Positions 34,879 to 44,534 of a DNA stretch of 64,000 bases are shown here, piece after piece. A program made the translations under genes and the position numbers. Numbering within the stretch: position 1 is the first letter of the stretch; each line of letters begins with the position of its first letter. The DNA is from Bacillus sp. FJAT-49736 (GTDB lineage: Bacteria > Bacillota > Bacilli > Bacillales > Bacillaceae_C): contig NZ_JAGYPI010000001.1 in NCBI RefSeq assembly GCF_018343615.1, positions 186,001-250,000 on the forward strand, read 5' to 3'. The notes beneath the pieces were generated by a model. That model searched no databases and had not been told where the DNA came from. It saw only the letters and a program-made list of their open reading frames with translations.

Positions 34879-35979
34879 TCAGCTTATATTCATTTCTGTT
34901 TCTTGATCAAAGAAATGTACTTTGTTCATGTCTAATGCCAGCTCTACCTTATCACCAATTCGAATCTCTGTACGAGAATCAACTCTGGAAATAAAGTCTT
35001 GACCTTCAATTTGGGAATAAAGCATTGTTTCTGCCCCTGTTAATTCGGAAACTTCTATATTTGCGACAATTTTAGAGCCAGGTGAAGCATCAAGGAAAAT
35101 TGGCTCGTCATGGATATCCTCCGGTCTTATACCTAAAACAATATCCTTGCCAACATAACCTTTTTCCCGAAGTACCTTCATCTTTCCGTCAGGCACCGCA
35201 ATTTGTACTTTGTCGGAAATAATAAAGCTGCCATCTTCAAGCTTACCTTTAAAGAAGTTCATTGCAGGAGAGCCAATAAAACCTGCAACAAACATATTCA
35301 CAGGGCTATCATATACTTCTTTCGGTGTACCTACCTGCTGGATCACTCCATCTTTCATAATGACGATTCTAGTAGCCATTGTCATCGCTTCTGTTTGGTC
35401 ATGCGTTACATAAATAGTTGTTGTATCTAATCTTTGATGTAGTTTTACAAGCTCAGCGCGCATTTGTACCCTTAACTTAGCGTCCAAGTTTGAAAGGGGT
35501 TCATCCATTAAGAAAACCTTTGCATCACGAACAATGGCACGTCCTAATGCAACTCGCTGACGTTGACCTCCAGATAGAGCCTTTGGCTTTCGGTTTAAAT
35601 ATTCTTCCAAGCCAAGAATACTGGCAGCCTCTTTTACTCTTTTATCAATTTCTGCCTTTGAAACCTTTCTTAGCTTAAGACCGAACGCCATATTATCATA
35701 GACGCTCATATGTGGATAAAGTGCATAGTTTTGGAAAACCATCGCAATATCACGATCCTTTGGAGCTACATCATTTACACGCTTATCATCGATGTAGAAG
35801 TCTCCATCGGATATTTCCTCTAATCCGGCAATCATACGAAGGGTTGTTGATTTCCCGCATCCGGAAGGGCCGACAAATACAATGAACTCCTTATCTTGAA
35901 TATGTAGATTAAAGTCTTTTACAGCGGTTACTTTATTATCATACACCTTGTATACATGCTCTAATTTTAACTCTGCCAT
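34879..35979 (-). CDS. msmX: Multi-sugar ABC importer ATPase MsmX
   Basis: 366 residues. Walker A is GPSGCGKSTTLRMIAG, the signature LSGGQRQRVALGRAI, and Walker B VFLMDEPLSNLDAKLR. A C-terminal TOBE/MalK regulatory domain includes VLGIRPEDIHDE. Length and sequence are close to B. subtilis MsmX, the shared ATPase energising several maltodextrin, arabino- and galacto-oligosaccharide importers. Consistent with that, no permease or binding-protein genes are nearby. It is preceded by a PucR-type regulator, as yxkF is beside msmX in B. subtilis. Confidence 0.93.
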   Translation of the reverse strand: MAELKLEHVYKVYDNKVTAVKDFNLHIQDKEFIVFVGPSGCGKSTTLRMIAGLEEISDGDFYIDDKRVNDVAPKDRDIAMVFQNYALYPHMSVYDNMAFGLKLRKVSKAEIDKRVKEAASILGLEEYLNRKPKALSGGQRQRVALGRAIVRDAKVFLMDEPLSNLDAKLRVQMRAELVKLHQRLDTTTIYVTHDQTEAMTMATRIVIMKDGVIQQVGTPKEVYDSPVNMFVAGFIGSPAMNFFKGKLEDGSFIISDKVQIAVPDGKMKVLREKGYVGKDIVLGIRPEDIHDEPIFLDASPGSKIVANIEVSELTGAETMLYSQIEGQDFISRVDSRTEIRIGDKVELALDMNKVHFFDQETEMNIS

Positions 35980-36082
35980 TTATATACCCCCTTTAGTCTG
36001 TTATCATCATTCTAAAGAAAGCCCTTACATTATTAAATGGTCACTTTGCACAAAAATTCAAACTAGTTTTTAGGCATAATTT

Positions 36083-36997
36083 TTATTCAGGCTCATTCCC
36101 TTCGTAATCAAGACAAGCTAAATAAGCTGTGATGGCACCTGAAAAGCTTTTTATATCCACACCTGTTTTCTCTAAAAATTTATCTAATTTATATTGCAGG
36201 CTGTTTCGATGCATGAAAAGCTGCTTTGCAGTTTGACTTGTATTAGAATGATTCTCTAAATAAAGTTTAATGGTTTTCTTTAATTCGATGTCTTCCTGAA
36301 ATACTTCGAATATTCTATTGAACAATAACTTTCTTGAAGTGATGTCTGTATTTTTTAATAAATATGACGGTAAAACGTTGGCGAATGTATGGATTCTTTT
36401 ATTAGCCTTCTCTTGTAGGGCAAACTGAAATAATCGCTTTTCCAATTCGAATAACCTTTTCAGTGAATAATCCAATTGCCTAAATTGACCAATAAAGAAA
36501 TGGATTTTAAAATAAAAATCACTTTCAAAGGCTTGTATCGAAGAAGAGAGATCCTGTTCTGAAATAGCAAGAGGATGATTTTTTTCCACAATAATTCCTT
36601 CTGTTGGAGAAGTGAATATTTGGGTAACAGGAAGGGAAAAAGTATTTATAAAAGCTTCCTGTAAATCTTTTAATTCAAATTGCTCTTTATACTCGGAAAT
36701 GGACAACTGGATAATCCGATATTCTTGTCCATCCATTTCCGATGGAGGTTCAGAATCAGAATAAAATAAAAATTGCTGCCATTCCGAAGCCTTTTCCCCA
36801 AAAAGTATTCTGGACTGATCCGTTTGTAGAGGAAATATTGTGTTCAAAAGCTGAAGTTCTGATGGTGTCACATCTGCTTTGGGAACGGCTATATATTTTT
36901 TTTCGGATTCAATGTAAAAGGAGTAACAATGACTGAAATTTGGTAATGTAGTCTGGACAATGGCATTTGGATAATGCCTTTTTAATTGATTTATCAT
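36083..36997 (-). CDS. yxkF: PucR/CdaR-type transcriptional regulator, YxkF-like
   Basis: 304 residues, soluble. The C-terminal PucR HTH is clear: TIKLYLENHSNTSQTAKQLF then MHRNSLQYKLDKFLEKTGVD. The N-terminal two thirds show no recognised sensor. SD AGAGG before ATG 36997. It lies directly upstream of msmX on the same strand, with 103 bases between, the same pairing as in B. subtilis. Control of msmX or sugar genes is inferred. Confidence 0.8.
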   Translation of the reverse strand: MINQLKRHYPNAIVQTTLPNFSHCYSFYIESEKKYIAVPKADVTPSELQLLNTIFPLQTDQSRILFGEKASEWQQFLFYSDSEPPSEMDGQEYRIIQLSISEYKEQFELKDLQEAFINTFSLPVTQIFTSPTEGIIVEKNHPLAISEQDLSSSIQAFESDFYFKIHFFIGQFRQLDYSLKRLFELEKRLFQFALQEKANKRIHTFANVLPSYLLKNTDITSRKLLFNRIFEVFQEDIELKKTIKLYLENHSNTSQTAKQLFMHRNSLQYKLDKFLEKTGVDIKSFSGAITAYLACLDYEGNEPE

Positions 36998-37032
36998 AAT
37001 CCATACCTCTATTAATTGTCTTTTGTAAAAAA

Positions 37033-37160
37033 GGCTCTTTTCATAAAGATTGCTGTTTGAAAGGAAATCCCCTTTTAGAACCGCTTATTAATGATTTTCC
37101 TTTTAATGAAAAAATTCCCGAAACTAAGTCTATTATAGGATTAAACACCAATTATGAAAA
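37033..37160 (+). repeat. Dispersed repeat family 2, diverged copy upstream of yxkF
   Basis: GGCTCTTTTCATAAAGATTG then CTGTTT at the start, AATGAAAAAATTCCCGAAAC and TAAGTCTATTATAGG in the middle, and ATTATGAAAAGG at the end. The order of blocks matches 34549. The rest of 36998-37537 holds no gene or RNA motif that I can see. Confidence 0.55.
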
Positions 37161-37537
37161 GGAACATTATATCATAATCAGACTATAAAGATACTTCTAT
37201 TAAACATTTCGATTTAATAAAATGGATTTTGTTAAAGAACCGGATGGAGCTTTTTAATGGTGTATAGAGACTAAATAACTAGAACATTATTTGATTTGGT
37301 CCAATTCTTAGACACTATCAAACATATAAAAGGTAACTTTACGATAACAAAAATGGTTTTAGACAGTTGTTCTATCTCCAATAATACATATTATGGTAAA
37401 TTTATGAAAACGGAATTTTCCTAATGACAGAACGTTCATTGTTTCTTTACGGGCAGGTTAATTCAATAACCGGAAGGAAAAAGGTATATAGAAAGGGAAC
37501 TATTTTATGTACAGATGCAAATAAAGGAGAGAAGGCT

Positions 37538-37909
37538 ATGAGTAAATCATTTATTGAACAAGTACATTATATTAGAATTCCTGTAAAAGATTTAGAACTG
37601 TCTGCACAATGGTATAGAGTTGTATTAGGGCTCCAGTTAGTAAACATTACTGAGGAACTTGCGATTTTAAAAGTAAATGAAGGACCTTTCTTGCTTATCT
37701 TAGTTCCTACCGAAGATGAAACATTTGCACATTTTACAATTGATAATGAACAAGAATTTAGCATTGGTTTTACAAGTCCAGAATTATCTAAATTTCATCA
37801 ACACTTAATTGATAATCAAGTTAAGGTCGAGGATATAAAAGAAGATAATGGTCATGCCTTTTTCCACTTTTACGACCCCACTGGTAATAAACTTCAAGTA
37901 CACTGGTAA
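37538..37909 (+). CDS. VOC (glyoxalase/bleomycin-resistance fold) protein
   Basis: 123 residues from ATG 37538, with AAAGGAGAGAAGG upstream; the open frame extends to 37424 without an SD. Two beta-alpha-beta-beta-beta modules: VHYIRIPVKDLELSAQWYRV, then LGLQLVN, and IGFTSPELSKFHQHLIDNQV. It ends with HAFFHFYDPTGNKLQVHW, the usual VOC metal-site end with His and Glu/Gln (here Q). Enzyme function is undetermined. Confidence 0.85.
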   Translation: MSKSFIEQVHYIRIPVKDLELSAQWYRVVLGLQLVNITEELAILKVNEGPFLLILVPTEDETFAHFTIDNEQEFSIGFTSPELSKFHQHLIDNQVKVEDIKEDNGHAFFHFYDPTGNKLQVHW

Positions 37910-37964
37910 GATTATGATAAATAAATTACTTTATTTCATTAATGGGTGCATTAACAGAATAAAA

Positions 37965-38000
37965 GGGAGAACGACCAAATCAGACGTTCTCCTATTTTTT
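37965..38000 (+). terminator. Terminator after the VOC gene
   Basis: GGGAGAACG / CGTTCTCC(T), then ATTTTTTG. Confidence 0.75.
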
Positions 38001-38033
38001 GCCTAAAAAACAACATTACTATTTAACAAAGCC

Positions 38034-38077
38034 AATAAAATAAGAAAACAATCCCTTTTATCGGGACTGTTTTCTTA
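38034..38077 (-). terminator. Terminator of the minus-strand yhe operon
   Basis: A 15-bp stem TAAGAAAACAATCCC / GGGACTGTTTTCTTA with one mismatch, then TTTTATTGG on the minus strand. Confidence 0.8.
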
Positions 38078-38082
38078 CATCA

Positions 38083-38271
38083 TTAGACTTCAGTAGGAGG
38101 GTTTTCCTCGAAGAAATCGACCGCTTCTTCAATATTGGTTGAATCTTCCCTCATGTGAACAGAGCCGCCGGACATTCCCTCGTTAATCATTCTATCCACG
38201 TCTAAATATGCTTTGTCTTTCCCTTCATAATGCGTGTCGGGCAGAAACTCGGGGTCTTTGAAATTTGTCAT
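38083..38271 (-). CDS. Small acidic protein, possibly DUF4025/YozP-like
   Basis: 62 residues from ATG 38271, with AAGGAGATG about 6 bases upstream; the longer frame to 38334 lacks an SD. Hydrophilic and acidic; the core HYEGKDKAYLDVDRMINEGM then SGGSVHMRED resembles small Bacillus proteins annotated DUF4025. That match is from memory and tentative. It follows yheE on the same strand and precedes the operon terminator. Confidence 0.6.
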   Translation of the reverse strand: MTNFKDPEFLPDTHYEGKDKAYLDVDRMINEGMSGGSVHMREDSTNIEEAVDFFEENPPTEV

Positions 38272-38367
38272 ACAGACACATCTCCTTATAAAACATTGTC
38301 TAACATAGTTTGAACAAGGAATGGCTGTTTGCATTCAAAAAAGTAAGTGGTAATTGTAACCTTGAGT

Positions 38368-38580
38368 TTACTTGTCATAAACATGGAATAGCATAATTTC
38401 ATGGATCTGCTTTTTTAATTCGGTTTCCTTTTCTAAGTGAATTTCATCCGTCTTCCATTCAATCTGTCCATTAGGGTGGTATATTCCAGCTATCATTTGT
38501 TTTTGATAGTAAAAGGAGAAGGACCATCCTGGCAGATTTTCATTTGAGTATAAGGATTTATATTGGAAATGTTGGATCAA
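38368..38580 (-). CDS. yheE: YheE family small protein
   Basis: 70 residues from TTG 38580, 5 bases after GGAGGAGA; the open frame to 38628 runs past that SD. HFQYKSLYSNENLPGWSFSF then YYQKQMIAGIYHPNGQIEW and the C-terminal IMLFHVYDK match B. subtilis YheE as I recall it. It lies beside the YheC/YheD paralogs as in B. subtilis. Function unknown; sporulation association inferred from the operon. Confidence 0.8.
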   Translation of the reverse strand: MIQHFQYKSLYSNENLPGWSFSFYYQKQMIAGIYHPNGQIEWKTDEIHLEKETELKKQIHEIMLFHVYDK

Positions 38581-38637
38581 TATTATCTCTCCTCCAGTGG
38601 ATTCATCTATAACTTCATTATACAGCAAAAATAATTG

Positions 38638-39822
38638 CTAATAATTTGTAAGTTCATAAAAAAGCTGAATTAATTTTGTCATTTTATTTCTTTCGATTTC
38701 TATTTCATCAAATTTCATTGGCTTGGCATTGACTTCGAAAATCCACGGATTCCTATGGTTATCGATGCCTACATCTATAGAGAATTCACCAAAAAAACCA
38801 AGCTCATTGGACAGTGATTGCCCACATTCATTTACAATTTGACGGAATTTGTTAATCCACTTTTTATGAGAATGTTGCTCTAATGGGAGTATATCTCCGC
38901 CCTTAGATAGGTGGGTTGTAATCCCGTCTTTTTTTGCCATTCTTATTCCGATTCCAGTGATTCTGTATTGTCCATTCTCAAAATGGGAGAGAATCCGGAA
39001 ATCGTACTTCTTGCCATTTACTAAATCACTGTCAATGGCTCTTTGGGCAATATAAGCTTGTTTGTTACAGAGTGATTCCAAATATCGGACAAGGACAGGA
39101 TAGGAGGTAAGATATTCAATTTTTGAATTTGTTCTTATTTGAAATCTATTGTTTCTTTCTATGGTAATAAGTCTTATACCATTTCCTTGTGAGCTTTTTG
39201 TTGGTTTTAAATAAAGTTTATGATGGGTAGATCAAAATTGCTGGAAAGCATTTGGTTCTTTCTCAATAAGCATAGTCTCTGGTAACAGTGGTTTAAGATG
39301 ACTATTTTTCGAAAAAATTTCATGCATCAAATATTTATCGATAAAACCAGGATTAAATAGCACAATATCATGTTGCCTCATCCAAGCAACATGGTTAAGA
39401 AACGCATCTTCCTCCTCTTGTTTCCTAGATGATATGCGATTATAAACAAGCTGAGGATAGGGGAAGGAAACTTGAATCCATCTATCCTCGTCTATGCAGT
39501 AGCAAATCCCTGTTATATATCCTTCCTTGAGATCCTCCAGACTGTAAAGAAAAGAGAGGCCACCCATTTTCTGCAATTCCTTTTGAATTCCGATATATAA
39601 ATCACTGTCGCCTATTACATTATTACGACCATCTTTACTTATCAGTATTCCAATCAGCGGCCCTAATCTCATTTTGTCTATTCTCATTTTAAAAGGAAAA
39701 GAAAGGGAGAAATCCTCTTCCGATACAGGAAGAAAATCGTCATTTTTACCCCAAAAATACGGTCCATTCTGTTTATCTATATGAACGAATATATTTTTTT
39801 TGGGATGAAAATAAATGTTCAT
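38638..39822 (-). pseudogene. YheC/YheD ATP-grasp gene interrupted by one in-frame TGA
   Basis: One continuous frame of about 394 codons is broken by a single TGA at 39232-39234. Before it: FNPGFIDKYLMHEIFSKNSH, then ...NAFQQF. After it, in the same frame: STHHKLYLKPTKSSQGNGIR, LIDSDLVNGKKYDFRIL-type ATP-grasp core, SIDVGIDNHRNPWIFEVNAK. Paralogs have Leu or Met at this position, so TTA to TGA is a likely origin. The downstream half is well conserved, so the stop is recent, read through, or a base error. It starts by ATGA overlap with the upstream gene. Confidence 0.85.
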
Positions 39823-41180
39823 GAAAACAATTCCTCGGGTTTTTTTACGGCTTTTTCAGTTAAAAATACCGCAAAGGATAAAGAAAGCTTTCGTGTCAGT
39901 ATATCGGAATTCTTTAAATGAGGATGCTTAAAAATGGATCTCCCAGGCTTGGAATTTGCTTCAAAAAGCCATACATTTCCTTTTGTATCGATCCCAAAGT
40001 CATATCCAATTTCCCCTATAATGCCCTCCATCTGCTCCTCAATAATGCTTGCTAAATCTAAGGCTGCTTTCTCCAGCTTTTCTTTGCAACTTTTGCATTC
40101 TTCAGGATGATCAAACACTTCCTCGATTGTTTTGATAGTGCCACCGTTTTTTACATGGGTTGTTGGGCTACCGTTTCCTGCAACCTTTGCAGCCATCGCA
40201 CTAACTTCCCAGTTTCCATCCTTATTTTTATTAACATGAACCCGAAAATCGACAGGCAGATGATTATAACGCATTAATGGTATTCCCTGCTGCACGATCA
40301 TCCGTTCTAAATTCTTTTTCCCAAATACCTTTTTCATTAAGGCCTCTAAAGATTTAAATTTCATTAGATGATTTGCCTCATCGTGATATCTGCAATAATA
40401 TGCTTGTTCTTCACGATTATATAAAATTTGATGTACACCAAGACCTAAGCTCCCGTTCATTGGTTTAATATAAATATGGCCATATTTGGAAAGTAATTGT
40501 TCCATCTGTGAGAAGGAGGAAAAAGGATAGGTTTCAGGTAAATAGTTCTCGGCAATATCGCTTTGCAGCAATCTTTCATACACATCCAATTTATTGAAAA
40601 ATCCAGGGTTATACCAAGGAATCATATATTCCTGACTAAGCTTTTCTTTTACATTTTTGGATGCTTTAAGCTTTTCGCTTCTTCTGTTTGGCAGGCGGTC
40701 ATATACCACATTAGGGAACGGAACTTTCCTCTTCTCCCAGCCATCTTTTGTAAAGAAAAATCCCTCAATCATACCCTGATCCCAATCTATATGCTGTTCT
40801 CCAAAAAGAAATGGGACTACGCCTACAGAGGATTGGACTGATAATAGCTTTTCAAAAATGGTGGATCTTTCTCCGATTGGTTTTATTTGATAAGGCGTAA
40901 AACCGGAAGAGAAAATCCCAACTAGCGGTCCGATTACAAGAATGTCATCATTTTCAAATAGGTAGATGGATCGGACAAATTCAGGAAGCTGAAGCTTACG
41001 GGCAAGCCCCTTACTGATAGATATAATATTGCGCCCATTAGGCTGACGTTCACATTTTGTCTCTATAATATTGGATCCAAAAGAAATTCTTTGAATGGGG
41101 TCTTTTAGATTCATATTAATTGGAAAATAAAGCTTTAAACCTGAGTGTTCGAAAAACTCTATATTATAGCGGGTAGGCAT
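39819..41180 (-). CDS. yheD: YheC/YheD family endospore coat-associated ATP-grasp protein
   Basis: 453 residues. An N-terminal domain of about 100 residues precedes an ATP-grasp fold: YIKPMNGSLGLGVHQI (nucleotide loop), DFRVHVNKNKDGNWEVSAMA, and the metal-binding GEIGYDFGIDTKGNVWLFEA then NSKPGRS. Family members are found on the spore coat; a substrate is not established, though ATP-grasp enzymes usually ligate a carboxylate to an amine or thiol. SD TAGGAGGT. It is third in a four-paralog tandem array. The yheD label is by family and place. Confidence 0.88.
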   Translation of the reverse strand: MPTRYNIEFFEHSGLKLYFPINMNLKDPIQRISFGSNIIETKCERQPNGRNIISISKGLARKLQLPEFVRSIYLFENDDILVIGPLVGIFSSGFTPYQIKPIGERSTIFEKLLSVQSSVGVVPFLFGEQHIDWDQGMIEGFFFTKDGWEKRKVPFPNVVYDRLPNRRSEKLKASKNVKEKLSQEYMIPWYNPGFFNKLDVYERLLQSDIAENYLPETYPFSSFSQMEQLLSKYGHIYIKPMNGSLGLGVHQILYNREEQAYYCRYHDEANHLMKFKSLEALMKKVFGKKNLERMIVQQGIPLMRYNHLPVDFRVHVNKNKDGNWEVSAMAAKVAGNGSPTTHVKNGGTIKTIEEVFDHPEECKSCKEKLEKAALDLASIIEEQMEGIIGEIGYDFGIDTKGNVWLFEANSKPGRSIFKHPHLKNSDILTRKLSLSFAVFLTEKAVKKPEELFS

Positions 41181-41200
41181 GCTTATACCTCCTAATTTTC

Positions 41201-42277
41201 TTATGGATGTGCTTTTATATTAGATGCTAAGTACTGGCAGTATTTGAGAGGAGCTTCGTATAAAGAATCCAACTGGTTTGGATTAGTTAAACTAATAATT
41301 TTTCTGCCAGGTTTTGAATTAATATCCAAAATCCAAATGGATTGATTCTTGGCAATAATAATATCGATTCCTAGTTCAAATAACGGGTGGAACAATTCTT
41401 CAAGTTGAGTCGGAAGAATCTTAATTAAATCTTCTATTTCATTTTGTAAATAAAAATGATTGAAATTTGTTGCTTTAGAACGCCAAGCTTCATAAGAAAG
41501 GACACTGGCGCCTGCAGAAATATTGGTGAGTAAACCATGCTTTGCTCCAGTCCGAATGGCTCTTCCTCTTTCGAGCCAAGTACCATCTCCATCCTTTTGC
41601 AGCAATAGCCGCAAATCAAAAGGAGAACCATCTTTATTTCGATTATCTAATCTAGGCTGTATAAGAAATATTTGCTTTGTCAGTAATCTTTCCAGCCAGC
41701 TCTTTGCCTGCTCATGATTGATAAATTTCTTTTCAACCATTTTTTCTTGCTTTGTAGTTTGGATTTTTATTTCATTATCGATCTTTTGCAGAGAATACAC
41801 GGCATATCCGTGTGCACCGTTAATCGGCTTTAAGATGATCTCATCATAACGCTTGAGCTCAGTTAGAACCTTCTCCGGACTAGAAGCTTTTTTGGTTAGT
41901 GGCAGATATGGAGCAAGATTCGGATTTTTGATCAATGTTTCGTACAATCTCCATTTGTTTGGTAATCCGTAGCCGAGGAATGTAATATCGTTTCTTGCCT
42001 TTAGCCAAGATACAATTGCGCCGGCATCATTCGATTTCCGTTCCTCTCCATAGAAACAACGATCGTAAAGGAACTCAGGTATTGGATACTCTTTGTTCAC
42101 CCAATTTTCCTTTTCACTATCATAATAAAGCCCGTTTACTAGCAGCGAATTTGGATTAATTGCTAAAGGGGAGAATAGATGTATATCTATTCCGTAAGAG
42201 TGTGCACGTTTTGCTATTTCGTCAAAATAGGAGTTATTTTCATGTGGAATGAGTGTTAATATCCCCATTGTTATCAT
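41201..42277 (-). CDS. YheC/YheD family ATP-grasp protein
   Basis: 358 residues from ATG 42277, 8 bases after AAAGGAG; the frame to 42304 runs across that SD. It lacks the extra N-terminal domain of its neighbours and begins directly at GILTLIPHENNSYFDEIAKR. ATP-grasp motifs: ILKPINGAHGYAVYSL, FDLRLLLQKDGDGTWLERGR and LGIDIIIAKNQSIWILDINS then KPGRK. It overlaps the upstream paralog by 38 bases. It is probably YheC-like. Catalytic role unknown. Confidence 0.86.
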   Translation of the reverse strand: MITMGILTLIPHENNSYFDEIAKRAHSYGIDIHLFSPLAINPNSLLVNGLYYDSEKENWVNKEYPIPEFLYDRCFYGEERKSNDAGAIVSWLKARNDITFLGYGLPNKWRLYETLIKNPNLAPYLPLTKKASSPEKVLTELKRYDEIILKPINGAHGYAVYSLQKIDNEIKIQTTKQEKMVEKKFINHEQAKSWLERLLTKQIFLIQPRLDNRNKDGSPFDLRLLLQKDGDGTWLERGRAIRTGAKHGLLTNISAGASVLSYEAWRSKATNFNHFYLQNEIEDLIKILPTQLEELFHPLFELGIDIIIAKNQSIWILDINSKPGRKIISLTNPNQLDSLYEAPLKYCQYLASNIKAHP

Positions 42278-43622
42278 CGAGATGACTCCTTTCTTTCCAG
42301 ACATTCATACAATAATGGATTATGGCCTTTGTGGAAGGGCGGATTTGCTTTTCATTAGAGTCAATTTGCTTGGACGGCTTAGAGTTTACCTCAATAAGCC
42401 AAGGATTTCCCTTTACATCTACTCCAATATCAATTCCTAACTCAGCAAAAAAGCCATCTATGGACTGGCCGATTATGTTTGAAACCTCCAAAGCTAAATC
42501 CTTCATTAATTTATAAATTAGTACAGCTTTTTCACGAGCAAAATGATTAGACAATATCTCCAATGGTTTCGCTAAGACTCCTCCTTGCGCAATGTTGGAT
42601 ACAAATTGGTCATCACCTGATATTCGGGCAACTGCTGAGGTAATCTTCCATTCATGGAGATTGATTTTATGACATAAAAAACGGAAATCTATTTTTTTGT
42701 TTTCATCAGTGATTAATGGGATAGTTTCCTGCATAATATAGGACTTCTTCATCATCCATTTTTGAATAGAAACTGCCGCCAGGCTGACCGACTTGAATGG
42801 ATGCTTGGATGGTGTAGGGGAATTAGTTCGCTCGATAAAAATGACATTGTTTTCTAGAAATACATGGATAATTCCATGCCCTTGACTCCCATTGACAGGC
42901 TTAAGAAAAAGATCCTTATGTTGATTCATCCAAACTGGAAATAATATTGGATCAAAAAGGGAAGTTTTAGGTAAAAAAGCTTGTAGCTGTGATACTTTTT
43001 CTAATTGCTCGTGAACCTCCCATTTTGAAACAAAACAGGAATTAAAAAAAATTGTATTATCTTCCTTATACTCTGTTATTGCTTTTTTAAACAACTTACT
43101 ATTTTCATTTTTTCTTGAATGAATTCTATTATAAATAAAATCTGGATGAGGCATTTTGGTTTCTGCCCAACCGTTTTCCATACAGAAAAACCCCTTATTG
43201 GGATACTTAGACAAAGAGGTAATGTATACTACTGCTCCTGTCTTTTGACTATAATGATGGAGCTCACCGCAATAATTATGGATAGAACCGAATGAAGGCG
43301 GTTGATTTTTATGAGGTCTAATCTCTGTCAGCACTGCGATTACTGGACCCAAACAAAGCCTATTTTCATGGTAATATGCTTGGAGATGGATTATTTCAAG
43401 GGGCAGAAACAATTCCTGATAGAGCCTTTGATTCATGTGGAGAATATTATTTTCGTCCTGTGAAATTATTAGTTCCGCCGTTACAATTTTTCTTCCAACC
43501 TTCACCTGTATGGTGTCATCCACAGTGATATTCAGTTGTTCCGATATACAAAGAGGGACTTGAATAATTGGCTTATCCCCATCAAACGGATTCGATTTTT
43601 GAATGGAAATTTGTAATGTCAT
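42240..43622 (-). CDS. YheC/YheD family ATP-grasp protein, first of four
   Basis: 460 residues from ATG 43622, 8 bases after GAGGA; ATGs at 43628 and 43637 are also in frame. An N-terminal domain (about 1-115) is followed by ATP-grasp: FLKPVNGSQGHGIIHV, DFRFLCHKINLHEWKITSAV and AELGIDIGVDVKGNPWLIEV then NSKPSKQ. It is the promoter-proximal gene of the minus-strand spore operon and diverges from yheA across 236 bases. Coat localisation is inferred from family. Confidence 0.87.
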   Translation of the reverse strand: MTLQISIQKSNPFDGDKPIIQVPLCISEQLNITVDDTIQVKVGRKIVTAELIISQDENNILHMNQRLYQELFLPLEIIHLQAYYHENRLCLGPVIAVLTEIRPHKNQPPSFGSIHNYCGELHHYSQKTGAVVYITSLSKYPNKGFFCMENGWAETKMPHPDFIYNRIHSRKNENSKLFKKAITEYKEDNTIFFNSCFVSKWEVHEQLEKVSQLQAFLPKTSLFDPILFPVWMNQHKDLFLKPVNGSQGHGIIHVFLENNVIFIERTNSPTPSKHPFKSVSLAAVSIQKWMMKKSYIMQETIPLITDENKKIDFRFLCHKINLHEWKITSAVARISGDDQFVSNIAQGGVLAKPLEILSNHFAREKAVLIYKLMKDLALEVSNIIGQSIDGFFAELGIDIGVDVKGNPWLIEVNSKPSKQIDSNEKQIRPSTKAIIHYCMNVWKERSHLDDNNGDINTHST

Positions 43623-43858
43623 CGTCATGTTCCTCATTTAAAATAATGTTTATTCCCTTGGGCTCTTGCTGATATCCTATGTATAAATTGGGGAATTGGT
43701 TCATTTCTTTTACGGGTAAAAAAATGAGATGGTTGCCAACTTGACTATATAGGATGCTCCGATAGTTTTAAATGGTAAAAAGGAGAGTTTTGTAGCAGAT
43801 TGGATAGAATGCCCATACTTTGTTATAGTGGTAAAAGAACTATGAGGAGGTTTTTTAT

Positions 43859-44212
43859 TTGGCAAGCAATATTTATGATTACGCATATGAATTGGAAAAA
43901 GCTTTGAAGAATAGCCAGGAATATACGACATTACAAGCAAGGTATGAGGAAGTAAGGAAGGATCCCGCTGCAAAACAGCTATTCGATCAGTTTCGTAACA
44001 TTCAAATGAAGCTGCAAGAAAAACAAATGACAGGGCAAAACATTTCCCAAAATGATGTTCAAGAGGCTCAAAATGTCGCTGCCATTGTTCAGCAAAATCC
44101 AAAAATCGTTCAACTTATGGATGCCGAACAACAAATGAGCATTGCCATTAATGAATTAAATAAAATTATCATGAAACCGTTGGATGAATTATACGGTAGA
44201 ATGAGTCAATAA
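43859..44212 (+). CDS. yheA: YlbF/YmcA-superfamily protein YheA
   Basis: 117 residues from TTG 43859, with GAGGAGG about 8 bases upstream. All-helical; IYDYAYELEKALKNSQEYTT and LQARYEEVRKDPAAKQLFDQ then FRNIQMKLQEKQMTGQNIS are typical of the YheA/YmcA/YlbF fold. YmcA and YlbF work in RNA-processing and phosphorelay complexes; YheA's own role is unknown. Location next to YheC/YheD genes matches B. subtilis. Confidence 0.9.
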   Translation: MASNIYDYAYELEKALKNSQEYTTLQARYEEVRKDPAAKQLFDQFRNIQMKLQEKQMTGQNISQNDVQEAQNVAAIVQQNPKIVQLMDAEQQMSIAINELNKIIMKPLDELYGRMSQ

Positions 44213-44362
44213 AATAAGGATTTTTTCCTATGTTGAATTAGATTCGGAATTTTATAGGTAAAGATGAAAATATCTTTTCTAGAAGAGATGCTCGCCTACT
44301 TCTGAATTTTATCAATATTTGTACTGCAACAAGCTATAAGGAATAACTGCCTAAATAGATGT

Positions 44363-44408
44363 GGGCAATCCGTTAGATTCCAAACTTTCGGGTTGCTCTT
44401 TTATTTTG
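44363..44408 (+). terminator. Terminator after yheA
   Basis: GCAATCCG / CGGGTTGC with a 16-base loop, then TCTTTTATTTTG. The rest of 44213-44534 shows no other feature. Confidence 0.6.
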
Positions 44409-44534
44409 TCCTTCTATCATCATTCCAACTAATCCCCTTTTAAAAGTTCTACATTGTCAAAAAAACACATAAGTTTATAGAAACAAGTGATATTCCAAAG
44501 CCTTGGATCTGCAAACAAGAGGGGGAACACATCA

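Noticed and set aside
39232-39234. Internal TGA as selenocysteine
   Set aside because: No SECIS-like hairpin was seen after it, paralogs have Leu or Met rather than Cys, and Bacillaceae generally lack the machinery.
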